This document shows, piece after piece, positions 10,029-18,348 of a DNA stretch of 64,000 nucleotides. This DNA comes from Rhizobium halophilum (GTDB lineage: Bacteria; Pseudomonadota; Alphaproteobacteria; Rhizobiales; Rhizobiaceae), in the NCBI RefSeq assembly GCF_021648825.1, contig NZ_JAKJHS010000002.1, positions 496,001 to 560,000 on the forward strand, read 5' to 3'. The notes under the pieces were generated by a model, which was not told where the DNA came from, ran no database searches, and saw only the letters and a program-made list of their open reading frames with translations. Each line of letters opens with the position of its first letter. The first letter of the stretch is position 1. The translations under genes and the position numbers were made by a program.

Positions 10029-10143
10029 CCCGCCAACGAATGCGGGTGGTGGTTTTGGGATGGTCGGCGATGCGCCGACGGGTCAGCCAGATACTGGCTT
10101 TTACGTGTTGAGTAAAGGCTGCGGCCGGGCCAGTTGCCCGGCC
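10029..10143 (-). promoter_or_regulatory. Structured leader between yidD and thrS with four stem-loops
   Basis: Four inverted repeats fill the 136-nt gap: 10123-10143 (8-bp GGCCGGGC/GCCCGGCC), 10085-10099 (6-bp AGCCAG/CTGGCT), 10063-10079 (7-bp GTCGGCG/CGCCGAC) and 10029-10046 (5-bp CCCGC/GCGGG). All stems are perfect. The first directly abuts the yidD stop codon and could slow or end transcription. The others may form an RNA operator for thrS, by analogy with the ThrRS-bound leader of enteric thrS, but no tRNA mimicry is proven. Confidence 0.5.
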
Positions 10144-10491
10144 CTAGCGGCTCCCCCAGTAACGCCAGGGCAGGAACCACCGCTGTTGAGATGCAAGTCG
10201 TTCCGGCACCGGGTCGAGGCCGGAACTGCCGCCGGGACCGCATCGGCCGACACGAAACAGTGTCATCCACCCACCGGCCCAAAGGCCATGGCGGGCGATC
10301 GCTTCATAACCGTATTCCGAACAGGTTGGGATATGGCGGCAAGAGTTACCGATAAAACCAGAGAGCGTCAGTTGGTAGAGACGGATAAATCGCGTGCCAA
10401 AGAGCCGACCTGGCGTCTTGCGGAAAGGACCCCGCCAGTTTCTTGACGTTGAAGTTTTCGGTGGGTGGTTGCAGCCGGGCGCGGAACACAT
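10144..10491 (-). CDS. yidD: Membrane protein insertion efficiency factor YidD
   Basis: Small (115 aa) YidD-family protein thought to help YidC insert inner-membrane proteins. The diagnostic segment is SCRHIPTCSEYGYEAI, followed by HGLWAGGWMTLFRVGRCGP. An amphipathic helix sits before it (RFIRLYQLTLSGF). The ATG at 10491 lies immediately after the stop codon of the IscU-like gene (1-nt gap), so I chose it over a longer frame that would overlap that gene. Here yidD is not beside rpmH-rnpA, its classic location, but next to the IscU-like gene and folE. Confidence 0.92.
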   Translation of the reverse strand: MCSAPGCNHPPKTSTSRNWRGPFRKTPGRLFGTRFIRLYQLTLSGFIGNSCRHIPTCSEYGYEAIARHGLWAGGWMTLFRVGRCGPGGSSGLDPVPERLASQQRWFLPWRYWGSR

Positions 10492-10492
10492 G

Positions 10493-10939
10493 TCACGCCG
10501 AAACCATCGTCTGCTTTGCCTCGATCTGATCAAGACAATCCACCACCGCATCGAAGGTCAGCATAGTTGAAGCATGGCGTGCCTTGTAGTCTTTCACCGG
10601 CATCAAATAGCGCATGTCCCCGAAGCGGCCACTCGGCCCTTCGCCGCCAGCGTTTAGCATCTCCAGCATGTCGTTACGAGCGTCTCGGATCTCTGTCGCA
10701 CTTGCTCCTACAATACTGCGGGCCATGACCGAGGAGGAGGCCTGGCCGAGGGCGCAGGCACGGACGTCATGGGCGAAATCGGTCACCACCCCCTGGTTCA
10801 CCTTAAGATAGACTCGGACCCTCGACCCACAGAGCTTGGAGTGCTTTTCCGACGTCGCATCTGCATCCGGCAACGAGCCTGCACGCCCTATATTCCCGGC
10901 AAATTCGAGGATCTTACTGTTGTAGATGTCATCCATCAC
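10493..10939 (-). CDS. IscU/NifU-N-like iron-sulfur cluster assembly scaffold protein
   Basis: A 148-aa protein of the NifU N-terminal/IscU/SufU fold. The first conserved cysteine is in KLCGSRVRVYLKV (Cys37) and the second in DVRACALGQASSSV (Cys62). The third cysteine of classical IscU is absent from the C-terminal half, where the sequence reads VKDYKARHAS. It may therefore bind a metal or cluster differently from canonical IscU. It heads the transcript iscU-like, yidD and possibly thrS, and is divergent from folE. The main SUF operon lies about 20 kb away. Confidence 0.85.
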   Translation of the reverse strand: MMDDIYNSKILEFAGNIGRAGSLPDADATSEKHSKLCGSRVRVYLKVNQGVVTDFAHDVRACALGQASSSVMARSIVGASATEIRDARNDMLEMLNAGGEGPSGRFGDMRYLMPVKDYKARHASTMLTFDAVVDCLDQIEAKQTMVSA

Positions 10940-11198
10940 TTCATCCGGTCGGGTTGTGCGCTGGGGCAGACGCTGCGTTCACCTCGGAACGGTGTAAAAC
11001 CGTATCTTCTGGCACTATATGTAGGCTGAGATCAAGACGATCAAGAACCGCCGGCTTTCGCCGGCGCGACGTCAAAATGAGCTGAAATATCTTGTCAAAG
11101 CAGCGGCGACGGGTCATAGCGCCACATTGCAACAGCTTTACCGCATTGACCCTCCGGTAAAACATTTGGGTTCGACTGCGTCGTCCCGGGAGACAGCA

Positions 11199-11807
11199 AT
11201 GGATGCAATCGTGAAGACCTTCCCCGGCCAGTCCGAAACCCGCCCCACCCGCGAGCAGGCCGAAGAGGCCGTACGCGTGCTTTTGCGCTGGGCTGGCGAG
11301 GATCCACAGCGCGAAGGTTTGCTGGATACGCCAAAACGCGTGGCCACCGCCTATCGGGAACTGTTCAACGGCTATGAGCTGTCGCCGGAGGACGTCCTTG
11401 GCCGGACCTTTGAAGAGGTCTCCGGTTATGGCGATCCTGTTCTTGTGCGCGATATTCCCTTTTATTCGCATTGCGAGCATCACATGCTGCCGATCAGCGG
11501 CAAGGCCCACGTTGCCTACCTGCCGAACGGTCGCGTGCTCGGCCTGTCGAAAATCGCTCGGGTCGTCGATATCTTCGGTCGCCGCCTGCAGACCCAGGAG
11601 AACATGACGGCGCAGATCGCCGGCGCGATCGACAAGACGCTGAAGCCTCGCGGTGTAGCTGTCATGATCGAGGCGGAGCACATGTGCATGGCCATGCGCG
11701 GGGTGCAGAAGCAGGGTTCGACCACGCTCACGACGACGTTCACGGGCGAGTTCAAGGAAAATGCGACGGAGCAGGCGCGCTTCCTGACCCTTGTGCGCAA
11801 CCGGTAA
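11199..11807 (+). CDS. folE: GTP cyclohydrolase I
   Basis: Converts GTP to 7,8-dihydroneopterin triphosphate, the first step of folate (and pterin) synthesis. It is 202 aa. The zinc and active-site motifs are clear: [27 protein letters not shown] and [17 protein letters not shown] placed the start at ATG 11199, preceded by a GGGAG ribosome site; an upstream in-frame TTG at 11127 would add 24 residues with no family character. hisI follows after 9 nt, so the two are probably co-transcribed. A 7-bp GC-rich inverted repeat (11049-11066) lies in the 259-bp divergent region shared with the IscU-like gene. Confidence 0.96.
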   Translation: MDAIVKTFPGQSETRPTREQAEEAVRVLLRWAGEDPQREGLLDTPKRVATAYRELFNGYELSPEDVLGRTFEEVSGYGDPVLVRDIPFYSHCEHHMLPISGKAHVAYLPNGRVLGLSKIARVVDIFGRRLQTQENMTAQIAGAIDKTLKPRGVAVMIEAEHMCMAMRGVQKQGSTTLTTTFTGEFKENATEQARFLTLVRNR

Positions 11808-11816
11808 CGGTCAGTC

Positions 11817-12281
11817 ATGACGATCAATTTTCCACCGCCGTCCGAGGATAAGAGTGAGCTCGAAGGCGCAGGTCCATTTTCGCCCCGGTTCGGCGCAGAT
11901 GGCCTCGTCACCGCCGTTGTTACCGACATCGCCGACGGCGAGCTCCTGATGGTCGCGCACATGAACACCGAGGCTCTGGCGCTGACGGTCGAGACTGGCG
12001 TTGCGCATTATTACAGCCGTTCACGCCAGAAGATCTGGAAGAAGGGCGAATCATCCGGCAACCTGCAAACCGTGCACGAGATGCGGACGGACTGCGATCA
12101 GGACGCCGTCTGGCTGAAAGTTTCCGTTGCAGGTCACGATGCCACCTGCCACACCGGACGACGCTCGTGCTTTTATCGCACCGTCACCCTCCGCGACGGT
12201 ACGGCAGAGCTGTCCGTCACCGACGACGAGCGCCATTTTGACCCCCGGGAGGTTTACGGATCGGCAGGAACCAAGTGCTGA
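11817..12281 (+). CDS. hisI: Phosphoribosyl-AMP cyclohydrolase
   Basis: Opens the purine ring of phosphoribosyl-AMP, the third step of histidine synthesis. This 154-aa protein is the stand-alone cyclohydrolase, not fused to HisE. It contains [10 protein letters not shown], the [18 protein letters not shown] active-site stretch, the [11 protein letters not shown] segment and the zinc cysteines ([13 protein letters not shown]). It begins 9 nt after folE and probably shares its promoter. The first 25 residues are a non-conserved extension. Confidence 0.95.
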   Translation: MTINFPPPSEDKSELEGAGPFSPRFGADGLVTAVVTDIADGELLMVAHMNTEALALTVETGVAHYYSRSRQKIWKKGESSGNLQTVHEMRTDCDQDAVWLKVSVAGHDATCHTGRRSCFYRTVTLRDGTAELSVTDDERHFDPREVYGSAGTKC

Positions 12282-12379
12282 CTGTGCCGTTTTCCGACAA
12301 GGCGAACGTGGCTATACTTTTTCGAAACCAATCTGTGCTTAATTGACTTTCACGATGGCGTTCAGCTTGGGGGGTGTCG

Positions 12380-13339
12380 ATGCTGAACTGGAACTGGAAC
12401 CGAGGCGGACCGGCCAACGACGTGGCGCCGGCTGAAGGTTCCAAGGCACTCGAACCCCCCACGGTCATCGATGTTCCCAAGAAGGCCAAGCTCGCATTGG
12501 CGCTTGGTGGCGGGGCAGCGCGCGGCTGGGCGCATATCGGCGTCCTACGCGCGCTGGACGAGGCGGGCATCGAAGTCGGTATGGTTGCCGGAACCTCCAT
12601 CGGGGCGCTGGTCGGGGGCTGCTATCTGGCCGGAAAGCTGGACGAGCTCGAAAGCTTCGCACGATCCATCACAATGCGCCGGCTGGCGGGGCTTCTCGAT
12701 CTTACCATCGGCGGCAGCGGACTGCTCGGCGGTATGCGGCTGACCAAGCGAATGCAGGAACATCTGGAAGGCGTTTTGATCGAAGAACTCGACCGGCCTT
12801 TCGTAGCCGTCGCAACCGAACTTCACACTGGACATGAAGTCTGGATCGCTAACGGCTCCCTCATCACTGCACTTCGCGCGTCCTACGCCCTTCCGGGGAT
12901 CTTCGAACCTGTCACCTGCAACAACCGTACGTTGGTCGATGGAGCTCTTGTCAATCCGGTTCCGAGCTCGGTTTGCCGTGCCTACGAGCAGCCGCTTGTG
13001 GTGGCCGTAAACCTGAACTACGACATTTTTGGCCGCTCGGCAGTCGTCAAGCACAGCGCCGGCACCCAGCCCCTTGAGGAGGGTCAACGTAAACAATCGC
13101 CTGATCAGCAACATCTCGGGCTTCCCGGCGTCATGGTGCAGGCTTTCAATATCATTCAGGAGCGGATTTCGCGCGCGCGTCTGGCGGGAGATCCGCCTGA
13201 CCTTGCCCTGCATCCTCGGTTGAGTGATATCGGGCTTTCCGAGTTCCATCGTGCGGGCGAGGCAATCGACCGCGGCTACCAGGAAACAATGAACCAGATC
13301 GCGTCGCTACAGCGGATGCAGCAAGCCTTTGCGCGATAA
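12380..13339 (+). CDS. Patatin-like phospholipase (RssA family)
   Basis: A Ser-Asp dyad lipid acyl hydrolase of 319 aa. The patatin fold runs from about residue 38. The oxyanion glycine motif is LGGGAARGWAHIG, the nucleophile is in GTSIG, and the aspartate is in DGALVNPVP. The C-terminal half (after about 215) has a polar linker and a helical tail (FHRAGEAIDRGYQETM). No signal peptide is present, so it is probably cytosolic or membrane-associated. The ATG at 12380 follows GGGGGG with ideal spacing; a GTG six bases earlier is an alternative. The substrate is unknown. Confidence 0.88.
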   Translation: MLNWNWNRGGPANDVAPAEGSKALEPPTVIDVPKKAKLALALGGGAARGWAHIGVLRALDEAGIEVGMVAGTSIGALVGGCYLAGKLDELESFARSITMRRLAGLLDLTIGGSGLLGGMRLTKRMQEHLEGVLIEELDRPFVAVATELHTGHEVWIANGSLITALRASYALPGIFEPVTCNNRTLVDGALVNPVPSSVCRAYEQPLVVAVNLNYDIFGRSAVVKHSAGTQPLEEGQRKQSPDQQHLGLPGVMVQAFNIIQERISRARLAGDPPDLALHPRLSDIGLSEFHRAGEAIDRGYQETMNQIASLQRMQQAFAR

Positions 13340-13360
13340 CTCGTCTTCGCGCTCCCGCGA

Positions 13361-13795
13361 TCAGCTGGAGATGTAAGCCTTGATTTGCTCGGCTTCGAGT
13401 TCGATTTCGCGAATGCGCCACTTCACGACGTCGCCGATCGAAACGATACCGATGAGTTGACCGTCTTTCTCAACGGGAACGTGGCGGAAGCGCCCGGCGC
13501 TCATCATCTCCATAAGCTGATTGATGGAGGTCTCTTCCCCACACTTTTGCACGTCAACCGTCATCACTGAAGCAACCGGCTGTTGCAGAGCGGCAGCACC
13601 GTTTTCGGCGACGGCACGCACAAGGTCACGCTCGGTGAAGATACCCGCTATACGGTCCTGCTCATCCTTAATGACAACGCCACCGATTGCCTTGTCGCGC
13701 AAGATACCAGCAACTTGCAACAAGGTCTGATCAGACGCAGCCACCACCACGTGCCTGCCCTTCACCTCCAGAAGCTGTTTTACGGTTGTCGACAT
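13361..13795 (-). CDS. CBS domain-containing protein
   Basis: A 144-aa protein made only of two tandem CBS domains, a Bateman module that binds adenine nucleotides. The repeats are visible as GGVVIKDEQDRIAGIFTERDL (first, about residues 39-59, then LVRAV) and RHVPVEKDGQLIGIVSIGDV (second, about 105-124). Stand-alone CBS proteins of this type are common in rhizobia, and their partner is generally unknown. GAGGAG lies eight bases before the ATG. It converges with the patatin gene (21-nt gap). Confidence 0.9.
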   Translation of the reverse strand: MSTTVKQLLEVKGRHVVVAASDQTLLQVAGILRDKAIGGVVIKDEQDRIAGIFTERDLVRAVAENGAAALQQPVASVMTVDVQKCGEETSINQLMEMMSAGRFRHVPVEKDGQLIGIVSIGDVVKWRIREIELEAEQIKAYISS

Positions 13796-13993
13796 TGCTT
13801 TCTCCTCGCAAGCGTCTGCTCATCGACGGCAACCCACTGCCGGAGTCGCCTCCACTCCGATCATGCGCTTGCGTGCCAGCCATTGCAAATCGGTTGCACT
13901 GATGCCGTGACACATGTGCGCTAAAGAGTTCGAACGCTGCTTCGGTTACATGGTTCATGCTGGATTCAGGTTGAACGACCTATCTTGCCTGAG

Positions 13994-14191
13994 ATGTCTG
14001 ACAAAGTTCACTCTACCAAACCGATCGAACCCTTGGATCTTGCCATGTTACAGCGTGTCCTCGACGGTACCTGCAGTACGCATCGCTTTCCGAAAGAGAG
14101 CTGCGAGGCGCGGGAAGCAGCCGCTCTTCTCATCGCATTGTTCAATCACGGAATCCGTCAGGAGCATCACCTAGCGGCTATGGTGCGGTAG
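13994..14191 (+). CDS. Small hypothetical protein
   Basis: A 65-aa cytosolic protein beginning MSDKVHSTKPIEPLDL; an in-frame start nine bases earlier is possible. It reads as helical, with a core EAREAAALLIALFNHGIRQ resembling short conserved hypotheticals of Rhizobiaceae. It has two cysteines (CST and SCE) 14 residues apart. There is no recognisable domain and no operon partner. The call rests on coding character and on my memory of similar rhizobial proteins, so it stays moderate. Confidence 0.5.
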   Translation: MSDKVHSTKPIEPLDLAMLQRVLDGTCSTHRFPKESCEAREAAALLIALFNHGIRQEHHLAAMVR

Positions 14192-14325
14192 CCGTAGCGA
14201 CAGCCTTAGGGTATCTCGCGCCGTTCGTTCTTGGCATTTGAGATCTGATCCAGTCACCATCGTCAAACGGCAATCTGCTCTTTCGCTCAACACTGCCTGG
14301 CGGCGGGCCGACAGTGGAGAAGGCC

Positions 14326-15087
14326 TCACCCGCCTTTGACGAAGCTTGGAGGTTCGACGGCGTAGTGTCGCTCGCCACGCCCGAGTAGATAAACTTCCCG
14401 CTCCGGGTTTTCCCTGATGACAAAGCCTGCACTGCGAAGCATTGCCTCCATGGCAGCCTTGTTGGGGAGGAACCAATTGGTCGGATCACTGGCGTAGCGC
14501 TCTTCCACGAAGAACAGCTTGGGATAATCAGGTCGATCGAAAAGTAACCATTCGGAAAAGTCGTAGTTTTCCCGGAGATCCGGGATACGCTCGTCGCCTC
14601 GTTGCAGGCACTGAAAGAGCATCATGTCGCCCACGACGTGCTCGTAGAGTAGGTCAAGCGCGAGAAGCGGGTGGCGCAGGTGATAGAGCACGCCCATGAA
14701 GATCACGAGATCGAAGCGCTCCTTCAACTGCGGGACCTCAAATACCGACATCTGGCGGTATTCGATGTCCAAACCTTCATGTTTGGCGGCAAACCGCGCC
14801 TGAGCGAGATAGCGGGCGTCGGAATCGATCCCGACCACTCGCCCCGCATTGCGGCGCTTCATCTCCATTGTGTAGAAGCCGGCATTGCAGCCGATATCAA
14901 GCACACTTCGCCCGGCAAGGTCGTCAGGAACGATGTGCTTGAAGCCTTCCCACTTGAAGTTTGGATAATCTCCTAGGAAATGCCCCGGCGCTGTTTCCAA
15001 ACCGCCGATCCGCATGTTCTGAAACCAGGGACCCAGCCTTTCGATCTCTTGTTTGAGGATTTCTCCCCGGCCGCTGCGTGCATCCAT
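14326..15087 (-). CDS. SAM-dependent methyltransferase, last gene of the glycan cluster
   Basis: A 253-aa class I methyltransferase. The SAM site is VLDIGCNAGFYTMEM (about residues 65-79), then an acidic strand end in GIDSDARYL and the post-motif FDLVIFMGVLYHLRHP. It resembles the CmoB-like methyltransferases that occur in polysaccharide clusters (I believe the Rta_06860 type, from memory). The ATG at 15087 follows the upstream SDR stop by 4 nt; an in-frame TTG at 15102 would overlap that gene. It probably O-methylates a sugar or glycoside made by the neighbouring enzymes. Confidence 0.82.
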   Translation of the reverse strand: MDARSGRGEILKQEIERLGPWFQNMRIGGLETAPGHFLGDYPNFKWEGFKHIVPDDLAGRSVLDIGCNAGFYTMEMKRRNAGRVVGIDSDARYLAQARFAAKHEGLDIEYRQMSVFEVPQLKERFDLVIFMGVLYHLRHPLLALDLLYEHVVGDMMLFQCLQRGDERIPDLRENYDFSEWLLFDRPDYPKLFFVEERYASDPTNWFLPNKAAMEAMLRSAGFVIRENPEREVYLLGRGERHYAVEPPSFVKGG

Positions 15088-15091
15088 TCTG

Positions 15092-16135
15092 TCAGACCCC
15101 AATGCTCATTTCGGCTGCTTTTCTGTTGCTGACGGCAAGGGCTGCAACCGCTTCGGCGCGTCTAGCCTCGCCGAGGCTGGTCGAGAACCATTCAACGGTC
15201 TGCCTCAAGCCCTCTGCCAGTGGAACCGCAGGTTCCCATCCGAGAAGTTCCTTCGCGCGCGAGATATCCGGACGGCGACGCTGTGGATCGTCCATCGGAA
15301 GGGGCTTCTGAACAAGTCCAGCAGAGGTCGGAACCATTTCCACGACCATACGCGCCAACTCATTGATGGTGAACTCGCCGGGATTGCCAAGGTTTACGGG
15401 AACCTCGGGGTTCGGCGTTATCATCATCAGGCTCATCAGCCCTTCCACAAGATCCGTCACATAGCAAAATGATCGAGTTTGCTCGCCCGTGCCATAGATG
15501 GTCAACGAGTTTCCGGACAAAGCTTGGACAATGAGGTTCGAGACGATGCGGCCATCGTTCGGCTGCATACGCGGACCATATGTGTTGAAGATCCGCGCTA
15601 CCCGCGCGTCGACCCGTCCGGCCCTCAAGAGATCGAAACACAACGCTTCAGCGGCGCGTTTGCCTTCATCGTAACACGCCCTTGGGCCTGTGCAGTTGAC
15701 GTTTCCGCGATAATCCTCGCGCTGAGGATGTTCCTCCGGATCTCCATAGACTTCGCTGGTGGAAGCCTGCAGGAACGACGCGCCATGTTCCTCCGCCAGC
15801 GCAAGCAGATTGCCGGTCCCGACGACGCAGGTCATCATAGTGTGCGCTGGGTCAGCCTGATACTGTGGCGGAGAGGCTGCGCAGGCCAAGTTGTAAACAT
15901 AGTCCACCGGTTCGTCGAAGGACATCTTCTCGCAGATGTCCTTCTCCACCATCCGGAAGCCTGGGTGGTTCATCAGCGGCCGGATGTTCGCCTCTGATCC
16001 CGTCAGATAGCTGTCGACGCAGATGACGCGTTGTCCCCGCGAAAGCAGTGCGTCGCACAGATGCGACCCGACAAAACCGGCTCCGCCTGCGACCAATGCT
16101 GTTCCAGCACGTCCTGAGTAGTTCCGTTGCAACAT
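15092..16135 (-). CDS. NAD-dependent sugar-nucleotide SDR, UDP-glucuronate decarboxylase-like
   Basis: A 347-aa extended SDR enzyme. The dinucleotide site is AGGAGFVGSHL (residues 16-26), the catalytic Ser region is STSEVYGDPEEHP, and the YxxxK pair is in CYDEGKR. Further family segments are ARIFNTYGPRM and GEQTRSFCYVTDLV. This pattern is closest to UDP-glucuronate decarboxylase (UDP-xylose synthase), though other 4,6-dehydratase-like activities cannot be excluded. It lies inside an eight-gene minus-strand operon, 12 nt after the preceding glycosyltransferase gene. The likely role is to supply an activated pentose to the glycosyltransferases. Confidence 0.85.
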   Translation of the reverse strand: MLQRNYSGRAGTALVAGGAGFVGSHLCDALLSRGQRVICVDSYLTGSEANIRPLMNHPGFRMVEKDICEKMSFDEPVDYVYNLACAASPPQYQADPAHTMMTCVVGTGNLLALAEEHGASFLQASTSEVYGDPEEHPQREDYRGNVNCTGPRACYDEGKRAAEALCFDLLRAGRVDARVARIFNTYGPRMQPNDGRIVSNLIVQALSGNSLTIYGTGEQTRSFCYVTDLVEGLMSLMMITPNPEVPVNLGNPGEFTINELARMVVEMVPTSAGLVQKPLPMDDPQRRRPDISRAKELLGWEPAVPLAEGLRQTVEWFSTSLGEARRAEAVAALAVSNRKAAEMSIGV

Positions 16136-16147
16136 GTATTTGCCCCT

Positions 16148-17263
16148 TTAAGCGGAAATGCGTTGCCGGTCGGGTTGTTCCACCCTCGCCTGCGGCTGAA
16201 GCGCTTGCAGCGCCTCCACCAATTCGCGGGACCGCGCCAGCCCGGTATGCCCCTGAAGCACCTTCTCGCGTGCCGCGGCGGCGATCGCCGCACGCTTCTG
16301 GTCGTCTGCGGTCGAGAGCGCCTCAACGACATCCTCGGTCCCGTGGGCGATGATGATGGCTTGGCCATGCGGCAGAAGCTCGTCCAGCCCGCGCCAGTAG
16401 TCGCTGATGATCGGCGTCCCGCAGGCAGCGGCCTCGAAAAGGCGCACGCTCGGAGACCATCCGGCGGCGATCATGTCTGCGCGGGTGACATTCAGCGTGA
16501 AGCGCTGGCGACTATAGAAAGAGGGATGCTCGGACGGTGGCAGATGATCGATCCGCTCGACATTCTGCGGCCAGTCAATGTCATCCGGGTATTGCGGCCC
16601 CGCCACGACGAAGCGCTTTTCCGGCATGCGGCGCGCCACCTCAACGAGCAGCCGATCGACGGTCGGCTGCCGATCCGCACTATAGGTGCCCAGGTACCCG
16701 AGCTCCCACTCGAACGCTTCGCCACTGTTACCGTACCGCGATGCATCGACGGAGCAGTATAGGGCCACGGCATTGCGCGAGCCGTAATCGGTCTCCAACC
16801 GATCGAGCACCTCTCCGCCGGAGAATGAGAAATACGCGTCGAAGATTGGGATCTGGCGCCGCGCCAGATATTCCTCGTCGCCGCGATCGAGCTTGGCAAG
16901 CGTCACCGGTGTGTCGATGTCGTAGAAGCACAAGCGAGGCGGAGACAAGGCCGCAACCTCATCAATCACCTTCACGCCCTCAGGGACGTAGGATCCGATG
17001 ATGACTGCGTCCGCAGAACGTATCCGGTCCGCGTAGAGCGACAGCAGCTGTTCGAGGCTTGCATAGTATTGCAGCTCGCAAAAGTCCGGCTCCGGCAGAT
17101 CCCGTTGGCTCGCATACCAGGGTACGTCCCGCTCAAGGAATAGGACGCGGTGTCCGTCCTGGCTCAGCCCGCGCAAGAGCGCACGGAACGTCGTTGCGTG
17201 CCCATTTCCCCACGAAGACGACAGCGAGAGACCAAGGATGACGATATCGAGCGGCTTCGTCAT
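16148..17263 (-). CDS. CgeB-like glycosyltransferase (GT-B fold)
   Basis: A 371-aa glycosyltransferase with a CgeB-type C-terminal domain. The N-terminus starts with a beta strand and glycine-rich turn (IVILGLSLSSSWGNGHA) typical of GT-B enzymes. The nucleotide-sugar half has SPSVRLFEAAACGTPIISDY (about residues 270-290), which is diagnostic. There is no signal peptide or membrane anchor. The gene overlaps the upstream glycosyltransferase by 4 nt (ATGA), so the two are translationally coupled. It is the third of three related consecutive genes. Donor and acceptor are unknown. Confidence 0.83.
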   Translation of the reverse strand: MTKPLDIVILGLSLSSSWGNGHATTFRALLRGLSQDGHRVLFLERDVPWYASQRDLPEPDFCELQYYASLEQLLSLYADRIRSADAVIIGSYVPEGVKVIDEVAALSPPRLCFYDIDTPVTLAKLDRGDEEYLARRQIPIFDAYFSFSGGEVLDRLETDYGSRNAVALYCSVDASRYGNSGEAFEWELGYLGTYSADRQPTVDRLLVEVARRMPEKRFVVAGPQYPDDIDWPQNVERIDHLPPSEHPSFYSRQRFTLNVTRADMIAAGWSPSVRLFEAAACGTPIISDYWRGLDELLPHGQAIIIAHGTEDVVEALSTADDQKRAAIAAAAREKVLQGHTGLARSRELVEALQALQPQARVEQPDRQRISA

Positions 17264-18348
17264 TCCGCTGCCTCCAGCTTCCCAGCGTGTTGACGAAACA
17301 GCATATCGACCGTCTCGGCACGATGTTCATAGGTGTGTTCTGAAAGAACCCGCTCTAGCGCGCGCTGACCGATCGTGTCTGCTCGCTCATCCGAGAGACC
17401 GGCAAGGATGTCCGCCACGTCCTGTCCGTCGCGAGCAACCAGAACCTCCTCGTCCGGTTTCAGGAAGAGTTCGATACCGTCCCAATAGTCGGTGATCAGG
17501 CACCCGCCTGCGCCAGCCGCTTCAAACACACGTGTCGCCGGAGAAAAACCGTTCTCGGCCATACTGGCACGCGAGATGTTGAGCACGGCCTTCGGCGTCA
17601 CGTTGAAGGCGTTGTGGTCTCGGGTCGAGACGTGGCCGATGTAGTTTACGTTCCTCGACATCGGCTTGTCCTGCCAACCCGAGCCCCCCAGCAAGAACGT
17701 CTGGTCGGGAAGCCGTGCAGCGGGCTCGAGGAAGTAATGCTCGACCCGGGCTTCGCGATCGGGGAGCCTGTTGCCGAGGAAGCCGAGATCGGCACCAAAA
17801 CGCCGGTCGGCCGGGACCGGGTGATGGGTTTCCGGGTCAAGCGCATTATAGATCGGGATGCAATCATGAGCGCCGATCGACCGGTACGCATCCACAACGG
17901 GATCGCCACCCCCATAGGTGAGCACCATGTCCAACTGCTGGAGGGCTGTGCGCAGGGGGTGGTCGGCCGCCGCCCGCACTTCGGCCAGCGTCGCCGGCGC
18001 ATCAACATCCCAGAAGATTTTCAGCGCATCCGGACGGGCGTGGCGCAGCACTTCCTCCAGCAGCAGTTCATCTTCGAACCCCACGCCACTCGCCTTCACA
18101 ACGACATCGGCGGCTGCGGCCTCCGCGGTCACTGCCTTCAGCGCATCGATCGTGCCTCCGTACACGACGACCTTGCACCACCCCGGCGGATCGATATCGC
18201 GGTTCTTCTGTCGGTCGTAGACGTCAGGCTCGTAAAAGGTAATGTCATAGCCTTTTGCCGCAAGCGCCCGAAGCAACCCGCGATAGTAAGTCGCCGCACC
18301 ATTCCAGTAGGCAGAAACAAGGCTTGAGCCATAGAATGCGATTTTCAT
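17260..18348 (-). CDS. CgeB-like glycosyltransferase (GT-B fold)
   Basis: A 362-aa cytosolic glycosyltransferase related to the two flanking genes. The N-terminus is IAFYGSSLVSAYWNGAAT, and the donor-binding half has SPATRVFEAAGAGGCLITDY followed by WDGIELF. Both ends overlap the neighbours by 4 nt (ATGA), showing a translationally coupled series. The gene lacks the EX7E signature of the GT4 enzyme encoded nearby. It most likely adds one sugar of a short glycan; specificity cannot be read from sequence. Confidence 0.83.
   Translation of the reverse strand: MKIAFYGSSLVSAYWNGAATYYRGLLRALAAKGYDITFYEPDVYDRQKNRDIDPPGWCKVVVYGGTIDALKAVTAEAAAADVVVKASGVGFEDELLLEEVLRHARPDALKIFWDVDAPATLAEVRAAADHPLRTALQQLDMVLTYGGGDPVVDAYRSIGAHDCIPIYNALDPETHHPVPADRRFGADLGFLGNRLPDREARVEHYFLEPAARLPDQTFLLGGSGWQDKPMSRNVNYIGHVSTRDHNAFNVTPKAVLNISRASMAENGFSPATRVFEAAGAGGCLITDYWDGIELFLKPDEEVLVARDGQDVADILAGLSDERADTIGQRALERVLSEHTYEHRAETVDMLFRQHAGKLEAAE

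Noticed and set aside
11049..11066. Hairpin CGCCGGC-TTTC-GCCGGCG in the folE/iscU-like divergent region
   Set aside because: No T-run and no link to a known regulator; it could be chance in GC-rich DNA.
11127..11198. Longer folE start at TTG 11127
   Set aside because: The extra 24 residues have no FolE character and the ATG at 11199 has a good ribosome site.
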